Part shown: piece after piece, positions 39,426-47,594 of the stretch
How positions within the stretch are numbered: position 1 is the stretch's first letter
Layout: every line of letters starts with the position of its first letter
From: a virus
Strand: one strand, 5' to 3'
Length of the DNA: 64,000 nt
IMG/VR virus record: IMGVR_UViG_3300046742_000152
Location: 1-64,000 of that record
Program-made: the position numbers and the translations under genes
Notes under the pieces: generated by a model
The model's input: the letters and a program-made list of their open reading frames with translations, nothing else
Told to the model about the DNA's origin: nothing
The model's database searches: none

Positions 39426-40631
39426 TTATAAATACAGTTTTGAGACGATGGTGTCAGCTATTCCAAAACAAGATGTTGCTGCTGGCGAAGGCGCATTGCA
39501 AACATTAACTATTGAACCTTCAGTTTCAATCACAAAATCATCAATTAAATTCCCAGAGGAGTCAATTGCTTGAGCTCTTATGCCTGATGGAGAAGATATC
39601 ATATCTTTAGATTGAATTTCTGGCACAAGTCTTTGTAAAGCTTTTGTAAAAGCTAATTTATTAAAAGATCTATAGATTTCTCCCAAGCCCATTTTCCAAT
39701 GTTGCGAAGCCATTTTCAAGAACCCTGGATAACAGATTGAATCCAAAGCTTCAAAAAGATTGACATCAAATTTTTTATAAGATTCTTTTCCAAAAGAAAA
39801 AACGGCATTAGGACCACACTCGACAGAGCCATCTATACCTCTGGTAAAATGCACACCAAGAAAAGGGAATTTAGGATCAGGTACTGGGTAAATTAAATTT
39901 TTGCAAAGATGTTGAGAGGATTTTTTAAGTTTAAAATATTCACCTTTAAATGGTATTATTTTTAAAGAAGGATTCGCTCCAGAAATTTTAGCAATTTTGT
40001 CAGAATAAAGCCCTGCGCAGTTGACGACTGTTTGAGATAGAATTTCTGAATCTTTGGACTGAATCAGGATCTGTTTGTTTTTTAATTTTTTAATTTTTGT
40101 GACCTCAAAATTATAAAAAAATTGATCGTATTCAGAATTTTTTATTAAAGAAGTTAACTTTTTGCAAACAGCTGTATAGTCAATAATTCCGCATTCTTTA
40201 ACGTGAATAGCTTCTACACCTTTTGCATGGGGTTCAATTTCTAGTAATCTATTTTTAGAGATTAATTCGCAGTCAACTCCATTAGACAATCCTCTGGAAT
40301 ATAACTCTTTTAGTTTTGGTAACTCTTTCTTATCTGTAGCTACAATAACTTTTCCGCAAAGTTCAAAATTAATATCATGATCTAAACAAAATTTTTCTAG
40401 AATTTTTTTACCAGACCTACAATTTAAAGCTTTTTGAGAGTTTGGCTTGTAATAAATTCCAGAATGGATAACACCAGAATTTCTACCCGTTTGATGTAGG
40501 GCAAAAGTTTTTTCTTTTTCTATAATAGCAATTTTAGCATTGGGGAATTTTTTGCGAATGTTGTAAGCGGTAGAAAGTCCTACTATACCAGCTCCAATTA
40601 TACAAAAATCAAATGCTTGTTGTTCACTCAT
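39426..40631 (-). CDS. lhgO: LhgO-like FAD-dependent L-2-hydroxyglutarate dehydrogenase
   Basis: FAD-binding GAGIVG at 13-18, then ALHQTGRNSGVIHSGIYYKP (about 44-63) and the GIIDYTAVCKKL segment, typical for the LhgO/L2HGDH family. The C-terminus holds SPSGIRAQAIDSSGNLIDDF. Family members oxidise L-2-hydroxyglutarate to 2-oxoglutarate. In a polysaccharide cluster the true substrate may be another 2-hydroxyacid. Overlaps the upstream nucleotidyltransferase gene by 4 bases on one side. Confidence 0.75.
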   Translation of the reverse strand: MSEQQAFDFCIIGAGIVGLSTAYNIRKKFPNAKIAIIEKEKTFALHQTGRNSGVIHSGIYYKPNSQKALNCRSGKKILEKFCLDHDINFELCGKVIVATDKKELPKLKELYSRGLSNGVDCELISKNRLLEIEPHAKGVEAIHVKECGIIDYTAVCKKLTSLIKNSEYDQFFYNFEVTKIKKLKNKQILIQSKDSEILSQTVVNCAGLYSDKIAKISGANPSLKIIPFKGEYFKLKKSSQHLCKNLIYPVPDPKFPFLGVHFTRGIDGSVECGPNAVFSFGKESYKKFDVNLFEALDSICYPGFLKMASQHWKMGLGEIYRSFNKLAFTKALQRLVPEIQSKDMISSPSGIRAQAIDSSGNLIDDFVIETEGSIVNVCNAPSPAATSCFGIADTIVSKLYL

Positions 40632-41029
40632 GATTTAATTTTATTGATGATGGCAGATGTTGAAAGATCGTCAATTCGCTCTAGAAAACGAACTTCTTTA
40701 GCAAAATCAGCACCAATGATTTTTTGATTTTCATAATCACTTCCGAGCAGCATGATGTCTGGAGAAACCATTTTAACTAAATTCTCTAACTGAAGATCGG
40801 TGTAAAATTCAAAAACCATATCTACATATTTGATGGATTCCAGGATGGTTTTACGCTCATGATAATTTTTAAAAGGTCTCTTTGAACCTTTTTTATCCGA
40901 AACTCTTGAATCAGAATCTAGGCCAACTATAACGTGTCCACCACAAGATAAATGCCTAGCTGATTTTAGAAGTTTTATGTGAGAAGAATGTAAGACATCA
41001 AAAGTTCCATTACACCATATAGTTTTCAT
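40628..41029 (-). CDS. HldE C-terminal-like adenylyl/cytidylyltransferase (133 aa)
   Basis: NGTFDVLHSSHIKLL (about 7-21) is the HxxH nucleotide-binding motif, followed by VDMVFEF and PDIMLLGSDYENQKIIG. A final STSAIINKI is the ISTxxI motif of HldE-C and TagD. Predicted to make ADP-heptose or CDP-glycerol; the neighbouring HldD favours ADP-heptose. No HldE kinase domain, HldA or GmhB phosphatase is nearby. Confidence 0.65.
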   Translation of the reverse strand: MKTIWCNGTFDVLHSSHIKLLKSARHLSCGGHVIVGLDSDSRVSDKKGSKRPFKNYHERKTILESIKYVDMVFEFYTDLQLENLVKMVSPDIMLLGSDYENQKIIGADFAKEVRFLERIDDLSTSAIINKIKS

Positions 41030-41055
41030 AATTATATGATAAAAAAAACTTTTAA

Positions 41056-41265
41056 TTATTCTAGTAAATCTTCATCAGATTCAAATTCGATATTGCCCTC
41101 ATTTGATAGTTCTATTATTTTTTCTTGCAGTGCTCCTATCATGGTAATTGTATTAATATCATACTCGTCAATATATCTATAAATTAAATTCTCAAGATCA
41201 ATGCGAAACGAATCTGTTTGCTCATCATAATCTCGTGGACCACCAATATAAAAGTCATCATCCAT
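41056..41265 (-). CDS. Acidic hypothetical protein (69 aa)
   Basis: Not recognised. Very acidic (start MDDDFYIGGPRDYDEQ, end ESDEDLLE). Overlaps the HldD gene by 8 bases. Confidence 0.5.
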   Translation of the reverse strand: MDDDFYIGGPRDYDEQTDSFRIDLENLIYRYIDEYDINTITMIGALQEKIIELSNEGNIEFESDEDLLE

Positions 41266-42094
41266 GAGTTAAGTAATCTTCTACTGTTTGAAATTCTATA
41301 TCAACATATTTTAAAAGTTTACTGATGTCAGCCTTTGTGTAAGATTGATACTGAGTTTTGAGGTCATCAGGCATAGATATATAACTTTTACTGACATTAT
41401 ATTTTTCACAAATTAAATTGGCAACTTGCTCAAAAGAGATTGGGCTGCCAGTTCCAACATTGAAAATTTCAGAAACATTTTGGTGGAGCATTTTTTCGTG
41501 AATTTTACAAATATCATTTACGCAAATAAAATCTCTAAGATATTCATTGCTGTTTTCAAAAAGTTTTATAGATTTTTCGCGCTGAGCTTGAATGGAAAAC
41601 TTTGTAATAGGCGAAGCCTGATTTTTTTTATGTTCTTCATGATTGCCATAGACATTAAAGTACCTAAAACCTTGAATCCAAATATTTGAATCGCGGTAAT
41701 GTTTTTTTACATGTCGATCAAAGAGATATTTGCTCCAAGCATAAGGATTTAAGGGGTAAACAGAATCGTTTTCATTAAAACTTTTATTATTGCCATATAC
41801 ACTGGCAGAACTAGCATATTGAAAGTTGCATTGATTTTTTTCACAAAGAGACAGAAGCTCTATACTGTATTCTAAATTATACTTAAGAATTTTTTCTACA
41901 TTTTTTTCAGTAGTAGTACTAATAGCGCCTAAATGTATTACCCATTCATATTGAGAGCAGTCGGGAAACTTAAGATCTTCATTTAAATCTTGATCAAATC
42001 CTTCAACTGTATAATTTAAAGCTTTAAAGTTCGATAAATAATTGTGGAGATTTTTACCAATGAAGCCTTTATGCCCTGTTATAAGAATGCGCAT
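41258..42094 (-). CDS. hldD: ADP-heptose 6-epimerase (HldD) homologue
   Basis: Extended SDR: GHKGFIG (7-13), EWVIHLGAISTTTEKNVEKILKYN (about 50-73), SSASVYG, PYAWSKYLFD with YxxxK, FRYFNVYGNHEEHK and EYLRDFICVNDI all follow the HldD/RfaD order. Interconverts the C6 epimers of ADP-manno-heptose, for inner-core LPS or a related glycan. Full length for the family (278 aa). Confidence 0.75.
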   Translation of the reverse strand: MRILITGHKGFIGKNLHNYLSNFKALNYTVEGFDQDLNEDLKFPDCSQYEWVIHLGAISTTTEKNVEKILKYNLEYSIELLSLCEKNQCNFQYASSASVYGNNKSFNENDSVYPLNPYAWSKYLFDRHVKKHYRDSNIWIQGFRYFNVYGNHEEHKKNQASPITKFSIQAQREKSIKLFENSNEYLRDFICVNDICKIHEKMLHQNVSEIFNVGTGSPISFEQVANLICEKYNVSKSYISMPDDLKTQYQSYTKADISKLLKYVDIEFQTVEDYLTHG

Positions 42095-42125
42095 AATAAT
42101 ATTATATTAATTAAAGTTTGAAATT

Positions 42126-42153
42126 CAAAAAAAAGGGGGGCAAAGCCCCCCTT
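42126..42153 (-). terminator. Strong intrinsic terminator
   Basis: On the minus strand AAGGGGGGC-TTT-GCCCCCCTT forms a 9-bp GC-rich stem with a 3-base loop, followed by a run of T. It ends the 43098-42176 transcription unit, which is notable because intrinsic terminators are otherwise hard to find in this window. Confidence 0.85.
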
Positions 42154-42175
42154 GTTTAAAGCGGTTAAAGTAAGA

Positions 42176-42439
42176 TTAACCTTCTGAATCACATTTACTG
42201 CGCGAGCAAGAGCTGTTTTTTGCCAGCAAAGCTACGACAAGAATTAATGTTAGGAAAGAAGTGAAGCCAGTTTCTGGACCCACAAATCCTCCAACTAAAC
42301 CTTGAAGATTTCCTATAACATCAACAGGAGCCGATGTACCGAAGACAGCTTGAACGATAATAAGTAGTCCAAGAACGCTAAGTAATGTTGCTGCAATGCC
42401 TTTTACAGCGCAGCTTATTGTATCTAGTGTGTTTTTCAT
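42176..42439 (-). CDS. Small two-span membrane protein (87 aa)
   Basis: Two hydrophobic helices (about 13-32 and 58-74) with a Gly-rich loop between (NLQGLVGGFVGPETG), then a basic, Cys-containing C-terminus (SSCSRSKCDSEG). No family recognised. Pinholin- or pilin-like behaviour is conceivable. Transcribed with the outer-membrane gene, ending at the terminator. Confidence 0.6.
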   Translation of the reverse strand: MKNTLDTISCAVKGIAATLLSVLGLLIIVQAVFGTSAPVDVIGNLQGLVGGFVGPETGFTSFLTLILVVALLAKNSSCSRSKCDSEG

Positions 42440-42453
42440 AATTGTATTTTATA

Positions 42454-43098
42454 TTAGAAATTAAAAGTTAAGGCTGTTCCAAAGACAAATTCTCTATCAA
42501 TGTCATCAGCGTCTACCAAATCAGCAGAAGCTGATAAGATTGCTCCTTCGCCTACAGAACGAGATAAATTAGCTCCTAATCCATAATAAGAACGATCAGT
42601 AGATTCCGTAGTGTCAGTATTTCCAGCGGAAGCATGTACGCAAAGGTCTACAACTTCAAGATCAAATTGATGCTTTAAAGAACCTTCAAATGTATAGAGC
42701 TTATCATCTACATTGCGATAAACAGATAAAGTGGGGCTGCCCACAATATTAAGAGAAGCTTTTACTGCAATTTCAGAGAGCGCATCGCCAGCGACATCTT
42801 CAAAATGATTAAAACCTCCGTAGAGAGAAAAAAGCTCATCAGCAAATGATTCACTAATTCCAAAAGCAATACCATAGCTATCAACTCCAGTGTCAATAGA
42901 TTGATTAGTGCATAGATGAAAACTAGCATTTAAACTAGCTACAGATTGCTCAAGATCGATAGAAGCTTGAACTGATTCAAGAGCCTTTTGCTCGCCCCGA
43001 TAAAAGAAATCGGAAGCATATCCAATCTTAGCGGAGTTAGCTAAGGCGACGTGAGAAAGCCCGAAGGCTAGTAATAATGATACGATTTTATTTTTCAT
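42454..43098 (-). CDS. Outer-membrane beta-barrel protein, Gcw_chp-like (214 aa)
   Basis: Signal peptide 1-20 (cut after VALA). The mature chain opens AKIGYASDFFYRGEQKALES, the hallmark of the TIGR02001/Gcw_chp family of barrel proteins, and alternates polar and hydrophobic residues through about eight amphipathic strands. It ends with Phe (ALTFNF), the outer-membrane sorting signal. A phage protein of this type may alter the host envelope, for example blocking a receptor. Confidence 0.7.
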   Translation of the reverse strand: MKNKIVSLLLAFGLSHVALANSAKIGYASDFFYRGEQKALESVQASIDLEQSVASLNASFHLCTNQSIDTGVDSYGIAFGISESFADELFSLYGGFNHFEDVAGDALSEIAVKASLNIVGSPTLSVYRNVDDKLYTFEGSLKHQFDLEVVDLCVHASAGNTDTTESTDRSYYGLGANLSRSVGEGAILSASADLVDADDIDREFVFGTALTFNF

Positions 43099-43111
43099 AT
43101 ATATTTATTTG

Positions 43112-43786
43112 TTAAATGTTTAAATTAAAAAGATAATCATTGTGCCCATTATAAACTTGACCAGTTTCGTTTTTAGGATTTGGTTCAGAGGTGAAAGCAC
43201 TGATGCAACCAAGTCCAGCGCCATAATCTACAGGAGCTAGAGAATAATTTTTAGAAAACATGAAACTAGAAATAATTTCTAGCCCTGAATCTCTTTGTGA
43301 ATAATCTTTTTCAGTAACTTCAATTAAAACTTGATGAATTTTTTGTTTTTCAAAATTAATACCTTTTAAAACTTCTAATTCATAACCTTCGACATCAAGA
43401 GAGAAGAAGTCTATGTCTCCAATATTAGTTTCATCTAATATAGATTGCAATGTTCTAGCTTGTACTGTGTGCGTCGCAGGTCTGCGAGTTCTTAATCCTC
43501 CAATCGAAGACATTGCCCTACCGTCAAAATCTCCATCTGCAGTAGAGTCTTGATAATCAAAAGAAACACAAGCGCAATTAAAATAAAAGTTATTAGGTCG
43601 TGTAGTTTTTAACTTTTCGAATTGAATTGGAGCAGGTTCAATTAAAATTCCAGTCCAATCATATTCGCTTTGAAGCCAATTGGTATTAGATTGAAAATGA
43701 CCGTCAACTGCACCCATTTCTATATATTTACCTTTGTAAGAGGGTTGATTTAAATTCTTAATATTTTCTTTTAAACGTTCTTTCAT
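43112..43786 (-). CDS. FkbM-family methyltransferase (224 aa)
   Basis: KYIEMGAVDGHFQSNTNWLQ (about 19-38) and WTGILIEPAPIQFEKLK (about 43-59) are the SAM-binding blocks, then IDFFSLDVEGYELEVLKG (about 130-147), the classic FkbM motif. Methylates a sugar hydroxyl. Overlaps the next gene by 4 bases. Confidence 0.75.
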   Translation of the reverse strand: MKERLKENIKNLNQPSYKGKYIEMGAVDGHFQSNTNWLQSEYDWTGILIEPAPIQFEKLKTTRPNNFYFNCACVSFDYQDSTADGDFDGRAMSSIGGLRTRRPATHTVQARTLQSILDETNIGDIDFFSLDVEGYELEVLKGINFEKQKIHQVLIEVTEKDYSQRDSGLEIISSFMFSKNYSLAPVDYGAGLGCISAFTSEPNPKNETGQVYNGHNDYLFNLNI

Positions 43787-44355
43787 TTTATTCTTATTTC
43801 TTTCCAGTTAATAAATTTATTTTTTATTAGATCTCTAATGTGTCTTTGTTTTTGATTTAGTTGACTCTTGCCACTTTTAATTTCAATAAATGTTATTTCA
43901 TCATCTCCAAAAGATATGTAGTCAATAGGTCTACCTAAAAAAATGCAATTTTCTGGCTCAAAATCAAATTGATCTAAGAAGGGAGCTAGAGTTTCTGCAA
44001 TTTGACCCAGGCGAACTTCACTACTTTTCTTTTGACTTAAAACTTTTCTTCGGCTTTCAGTCTCTTCTAGGAGGCGATTTTCTAAGTTAAGATTAGTTTC
44101 TGTTAGTATTTTTTCTTTTTCGTTAAGTTCTTTTCTTTGGAGCTTGATGAGATCTTGCTCGGATTGAAAAGATTTTTGAAGTTGATTTAATTGATCTTTT
44201 AAGAATGTATTTTCCGTGCGTAGATCGGCGTTAAAACTAGAGTTAGATTCATATTTTAAATTAGATTTGGATTTGCGAAATTTCTGATAAAGAAATAAAT
44301 TTACTAGTACAAGTATAATACACAATAATATGTAAAATTCAATAGAAAAAAACAT
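43783..44355 (-). CDS. Membrane-anchored Holliday-resolvase-like endonuclease (PF10107 type)
   Basis: An N-terminal transmembrane helix (about 5-23), a coiled coil (about 45-105) and a C-terminal nuclease: LAPFLDQFDFEPENCIFLGRPIDYISF (about 125-151) followed by ITFIEIKSGKSQLNQKQRHIRD. The Asp and E-I-K give the restriction-like catalytic core of the Endonuc_Holl family. Substrate not known. Confidence 0.65.
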   Translation of the reverse strand: MFFSIEFYILLCIILVLVNLFLYQKFRKSKSNLKYESNSSFNADLRTENTFLKDQLNQLQKSFQSEQDLIKLQRKELNEKEKILTETNLNLENRLLEETESRRKVLSQKKSSEVRLGQIAETLAPFLDQFDFEPENCIFLGRPIDYISFGDDEITFIEIKSGKSQLNQKQRHIRDLIKNKFINWKEIRIK

Positions 44356-44961
44356 TTACAATTTCCTAAACACCATTATAGTCCTCTTAAAATAAGGAGC
44401 AAATGCATCATTTCTGAGTTTGGTTTGAGCGTCTAGATCTAAAGCGTAACCTAATGACTGAAATTGAGACTCTACATAATCATTGTTTTGGCAGTTTACA
44501 TGACCATCTCCACCTTGACCCTTGATGGCCCAGCTTAATATAATACCTTTTGATGAGTTGTGGTGAAGATTATCAATAAAAATAGATTCAAATTGCTTTG
44601 GAATATGTTCGCCAACTTCAAGACAAAGTACCCAATCAAAAGGCTTGGGAAAGCGAAAGGGTTTATGAAGCTCTAATACAGAGCAAGATCCATTGGTAAG
44701 CTCGTAAGTGTTGGGGCTACCATCGTAGCCAAAGCTGTTTATTCCGCTCTTTTTGAGTTGATGCGTATAAAAACCTAATCCACAGCCAAAGTCTCCAACA
44801 GTTTCTGGGTTTTCGTTTGTTAACAATTCTATGATTGAGTTGCAAAGATAAAAATCATGGACATGATGATCCATTACGTTTTTTTTATTAAGTCCGTGCC
44901 AAATTCCATTAGAATCAATACTAAAAGAATCATTGGCTGTTGTCATATTTTGAGTGCTCAT
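44356..44961 (-). CDS. SAM-dependent methyltransferase (201 aa)
   Basis: GDFGCGLGFYTHQL (about 57-70) is motif I; SFGYDGSPNTYEL and FDWVLCLEVGEHIP (about 108-121) follow. The C-terminal YFKRTIMVFRK is the usual last strand. Sugar or small-molecule methylation likely. Adjacent to the nuclease gene without gap. Confidence 0.65.
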   Translation of the reverse strand: MSTQNMTTANDSFSIDSNGIWHGLNKKNVMDHHVHDFYLCNSIIELLTNENPETVGDFGCGLGFYTHQLKKSGINSFGYDGSPNTYELTNGSCSVLELHKPFRFPKPFDWVLCLEVGEHIPKQFESIFIDNLHHNSSKGIILSWAIKGQGGDGHVNCQNNDYVESQFQSLGYALDLDAQTKLRNDAFAPYFKRTIMVFRKL

Positions 44962-45194
44962 TTTTTTGTAATTGAAATTATGCGATCATGGCGAAAGGAT
45001 CGAATTTGCTTTCTTCCGAAACAATAAGCTTTAAATCCAATGTTGTTTCTTTGAGATTCTTTGTTGCCAAAAGAATTATACAAATTAATTGAACCAATTT
45101 GATATGTTTTTGTTTTGCCATTTTCGTTTTTATATACAATATAATATTTTGGCCCAAAAAATTTTTGAAAGAGGAGCTTGATTTTATTCAACAT
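44958..45194 (-). CDS. WYL-like small protein (78 aa)
   Basis: A basic start, then YYIVYKNENGKTKTYQIGSI and a C-terminal GFKAYCFGRKQIRSFRHDRIISI that resembles the final strands of WYL ligand-binding domains. No HTH is present. Low-confidence match. Confidence 0.45.
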   Translation of the reverse strand: MLNKIKLLFQKFFGPKYYIVYKNENGKTKTYQIGSINLYNSFGNKESQRNNIGFKAYCFGRKQIRSFRHDRIISITKK

Positions 45195-45384
45195 TTAAAT
45201 CTATATTATTTTTTTCACAATAAGCAACAGCGTAACCAGCTTTGAAGTTAAAGTGTCCAATGAAAATCGATAGCGCGATAATAATATAAGGCTCAAATCT
45301 TTCAAAGCCTAAACTGTGAAAAGATAAACATGTTAGTATAATAAAAGGCAAAAATTTATTTAAAGAAAAATTTAATATCATCAT
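45184..45384 (-). CDS. Small membrane protein (66 aa)
   Basis: Two hydrophobic stretches (about 7-24 and 30-48) joined by a short Phe-rich loop. Ends in an acidic tail. Unknown; overlaps the next gene by 11 bases. Confidence 0.5.
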   Translation of the reverse strand: MMILNFSLNKFLPFIILTCLSFHSLGFERFEPYIIIALSIFIGHFNFKAGYAVAYCEKNNIDLNVE

Positions 45385-45386
45385 AA

Positions 45387-45707
45387 TTAATAAGTGGTTA
45401 TATATGTTTTTGTCAGGTCTGGCTCTAAAACGCCCTTGCCATGAGAATCAGTGAACGCAGAACTCAATGTAAGGCTATCATGATTATCTAAAAAATTATC
45501 TAAGAAATCACTAAAAACATAATTTTTAGTCTCAGAAATAGAAACAAGAACCTCGCAAGAGTGCAATAAGATATCTTTGTGAAATTTAGGTTTAAAATTT
45601 GATGAAACTAAAAAATCGGAATTGAGTAAATCTTGATGAGCTTTGTATAAAACTTCTTTAGAGTTCGAAGAAAGTACAAGTGAGTATTGAGCGATAAGAT
45701 CTTTCAT
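45387..45707 (-). CDS. Hypothetical protein with SHGKG motif (106 aa)
   Basis: Not recognised. Helical, Ser-rich. Near its C-terminus SAFTDSHGKGVLEPDLTKT carries a SHGKG motif also present in the neighbouring 45704-45919 product. Confidence 0.5.
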   Translation of the reverse strand: MKDLIAQYSLVLSSNSKEVLYKAHQDLLNSDFLVSSNFKPKFHKDILLHSCEVLVSISETKNYVFSDFLDNFLDNHDSLTLSSAFTDSHGKGVLEPDLTKTYITTY

Positions 45708-45919
45708 TTTGAATGTTTTGACCAGCTAGGTTTAAATGAGTTAGGAAAAATATCTTCAAAGTTTTTTTCAAAGTTTTTCGTTACTTTTCTTGGCGAATCG
45801 CCCTTTCCATGAGAATTGACTGAGTTAAAAATTGAATCTGTTTTGCAGCTTCCACCCTGCTTGCATTGATGCTTGCGAAAACCATCAATCGCTGAACTGA
45901 CTTTTTTATTCTCTGACAT
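45704..45919 (-). CDS. Basic small protein with SHGKG motif (71 aa)
   Basis: NSVNSHGKGDSPRKVTKN (about 28-45) has the same SHGKG and nearby TK as its neighbour, with a Cys pair (CKQGGSC). Lys/Ser-rich. Predicted leaderless: ATG 7 bases after the -10 box. Confidence 0.55.
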   Translation of the reverse strand: MSENKKVSSAIDGFRKHQCKQGGSCKTDSIFNSVNSHGKGDSPRKVTKNFEKNFEDIFPNSFKPSWSKHSK

Positions 45920-45925
45920 GATATT

Positions 45926-45954
45926 ATATTATTTTAAAAAAGAGAGTTTGTCAA
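45926..45954 (-). promoter_or_regulatory. Leaderless-type promoter of the 45919-45387 pair
   Basis: TTGACA, 17-base spacer, TAATAT. Six bases to ATG. One of few of this class inside the structural and glycan half. Confidence 0.7.
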
Positions 45955-45957
45955 GTT

Positions 45958-46293
45958 TTAAATACCGTAGATCGAGTTTAATATAGACCTGGATTTATTC
46001 CTCAATGACTCTTTAAGTTTTGACTGTTCTAATTTTTCGTTTTCTAGTTGCTCTTTCTGGCTAACAAGTTCAGTCTTCTCTTCTTCCTCTTGCTCTTCTA
46101 CAGCATCAACACCTTCAGCAATTACTAAAAAAGTAATGCGATGATCTGCATCGGAAGCAATTAATTCTTTTGAGTAATCTATTAAATCAAGGTACTGATC
46201 TTCACTCATTGACTGATACGATTCCCAAGAAGGAATTTTACCCATTAAAGAGTTGCTAGTTATTAATGCAAAGTCTATCTGTTTTTGATTCAT
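45958..46293 (-). CDS. Hypothetical protein with acidic coiled coil (111 aa)
   Basis: Not recognised. N-terminal helices (residues 1-60), then a Glu/Gln-rich coiled coil (AVEEQEEEEKTELVSQKEQLE), and a short basic end. Overlaps the upstream gene by 4 bases. Confidence 0.5.
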   Translation of the reverse strand: MNQKQIDFALITSNSLMGKIPSWESYQSMSEDQYLDLIDYSKELIASDADHRITFLVIAEGVDAVEEQEEEEKTELVSQKEQLENEKLEQSKLKESLRNKSRSILNSIYGI

Positions 46294-46769
46294 GATTTAT
46301 TCCATGTGGTTGTTTCGGGCAACACTATTAGATCTACTAAATTAACTTGAGTTATTTCATCAAAATGATTTTCCCTTTGAAATAATTGGTATTTTGCTTC
46401 CCAAGGATTAGCTACAATGGATTTTGAGAAATCTATTTTAGAGTGAACAAAATCAACAAGCTTTTTTCTTGGACAAAAAATGTACTGAGTGGGAGACTCA
46501 AAAACAATAAAATCAGCCGAGCCGTAAAGCCAACCTGGTTTACCTTTAAAATTTTTAATTTCAACCCAAACCCATTTATTGCTTTTTTTTCCAGAAAAAG
46601 CCTTAAAGCATAGCGATCTAGAGCTTGGGCTCGAATCAGGCGATTTGCCCAACAAAAATAAATCAATAAAACTTGAATATTGATTTTTAGTTGGAAGTTT
46701 TATTTTAAAACCTTTGCTCTTAGCAAAAGTTTTAAATTTATCTAAAGACTTTGATGAGGATTTATTCAA
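46290..46769 (-). CDS. Nuclease-like protein, paralogue B (159 aa), core degenerate
   Basis: WVWVEIKNFKGKPGWLYGSADFIVFE (about 67-92), PRKKLVDFV and EAKYQLFQRE align with the 28319-28771 product. The segment matching its DVK reads CFKAF, so the acid and lysine of the active site appear lost. It may be inactive or use another residue. Confidence 0.5.
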   Translation of the reverse strand: MNKSSSKSLDKFKTFAKSKGFKIKLPTKNQYSSFIDLFLLGKSPDSSPSSRSLCFKAFSGKKSNKWVWVEIKNFKGKPGWLYGSADFIVFESPTQYIFCPRKKLVDFVHSKIDFSKSIVANPWEAKYQLFQRENHFDEITQVNLVDLIVLPETTTWNKS

Positions 46770-46952
46770 TTAAAGAAACTGATGAGGTTTTTTAGTTTTT
46801 ACTAAAGTAAAATTGTTTTTAGAGTTGCTGTCCCAAGTAGAAAAAGCTTCTTGCATTTTTCGAATGTTTGAGAGCGCGGTGTCCTTACTTAAATAAAAAT
46901 TAGGTTCAGCTTTCCTACCATTTCGCAGGATAATATAAACGGCTTGCTCCAT
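46770..46952 (-). CDS. Small basic protein (60 aa)
   Basis: Not recognised. Beta-rich (AVYIILRNGRKAEPNFYLSK) and basic. Adjacent to the nuclease-like gene. Confidence 0.5.
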   Translation of the reverse strand: MEQAVYIILRNGRKAEPNFYLSKDTALSNIRKMQEAFSTWDSNSKNNFTLVKTKKPHQFL

Positions 46953-46957
46953 AGAAA

Positions 46958-47320
46958 TTAAAATGGGGTTTCATCATCAATCCCTGCAGGTTCTGAAGTC
47001 TGTTCAGTGGTAGAGCTTTCAACCGCATTTACATTATTAGAAGAATTTTCTTTAGCAACAACTTTATTGTCATCTAGAGATAGTCCGTCAGAAACTGATG
47101 GAGAAAAATAAATTATTACATCAGGAGCATTAGGGTTTTCACTTTTTCTTTTATTTGAAAATCCAACAATATTGACAAAACCATCTTCGTCTGCAAGTTT
47201 TGAGATATTTATTTTACCTGAAAAATAATTTTGAGTTTTTCCAGATTTTTTCCAAAGAGCTCCTAATTCGCGCTCTTTCCATTCGTTGTTAGACTCTTGA
47301 GTTTTATTTGTCTCTTCCAT
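46958..47320 (-). CDS. Small protein with SSB-like acidic tail (120 aa)
   Basis: The first 75 residues (ERELGALWKKSGKTQNYFSG...) look like a small single-domain protein that recurs in phages and bacteria. A Ser/Thr/Asn-rich linker follows and the protein ends GIDDETPF, like the SSB C-terminal peptide (DDDIPF). That peptide docks repair and replication proteins, so this may recruit the same partners. Confidence 0.55.
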   Translation of the reverse strand: MEETNKTQESNNEWKERELGALWKKSGKTQNYFSGKINISKLADEDGFVNIVGFSNKRKSENPNAPDVIIYFSPSVSDGLSLDDNKVVAKENSSNNVNAVESSTTEQTSEPAGIDDETPF

Positions 47321-47376
47321 GATATTATATTTTTTGTGTTATATTGATGATTTATTTTATAATAAATAAATGCTGG

Positions 47377-47541
47377 CTATATTCTATTAAACTTTTGTTT
47401 AAGTTCAGAAATTATTTTAATTTTATCTTCCGCGCTAAGAGCAGCGTAGGATTTTTTAAACCGTCGAAGCAGTCTTTTTTGCTCTGGTAGACCTTGGTAG
47501 CCCATTATATCTTTTATTTGTTTTAATTTAGATTTGTTCAT
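47377..47541 (-). CDS. Small basic protein (54 aa)
   Basis: From ATG at 47541. Helical, rich in K and R (QKRLLRRFKKSYAAL), with MGYQGLPEQ near the start. Nucleic-acid binding is possible. Not recognised. Confidence 0.5.
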   Translation of the reverse strand: MNKSKLKQIKDIMGYQGLPEQKRLLRRFKKSYAALSAEDKIKIISELKQKFNRI

Positions 47542-47594
47542 GTGTGAAGATGCTATAATCTATATATTATATATTATAACGAAATTTTCAAAAT

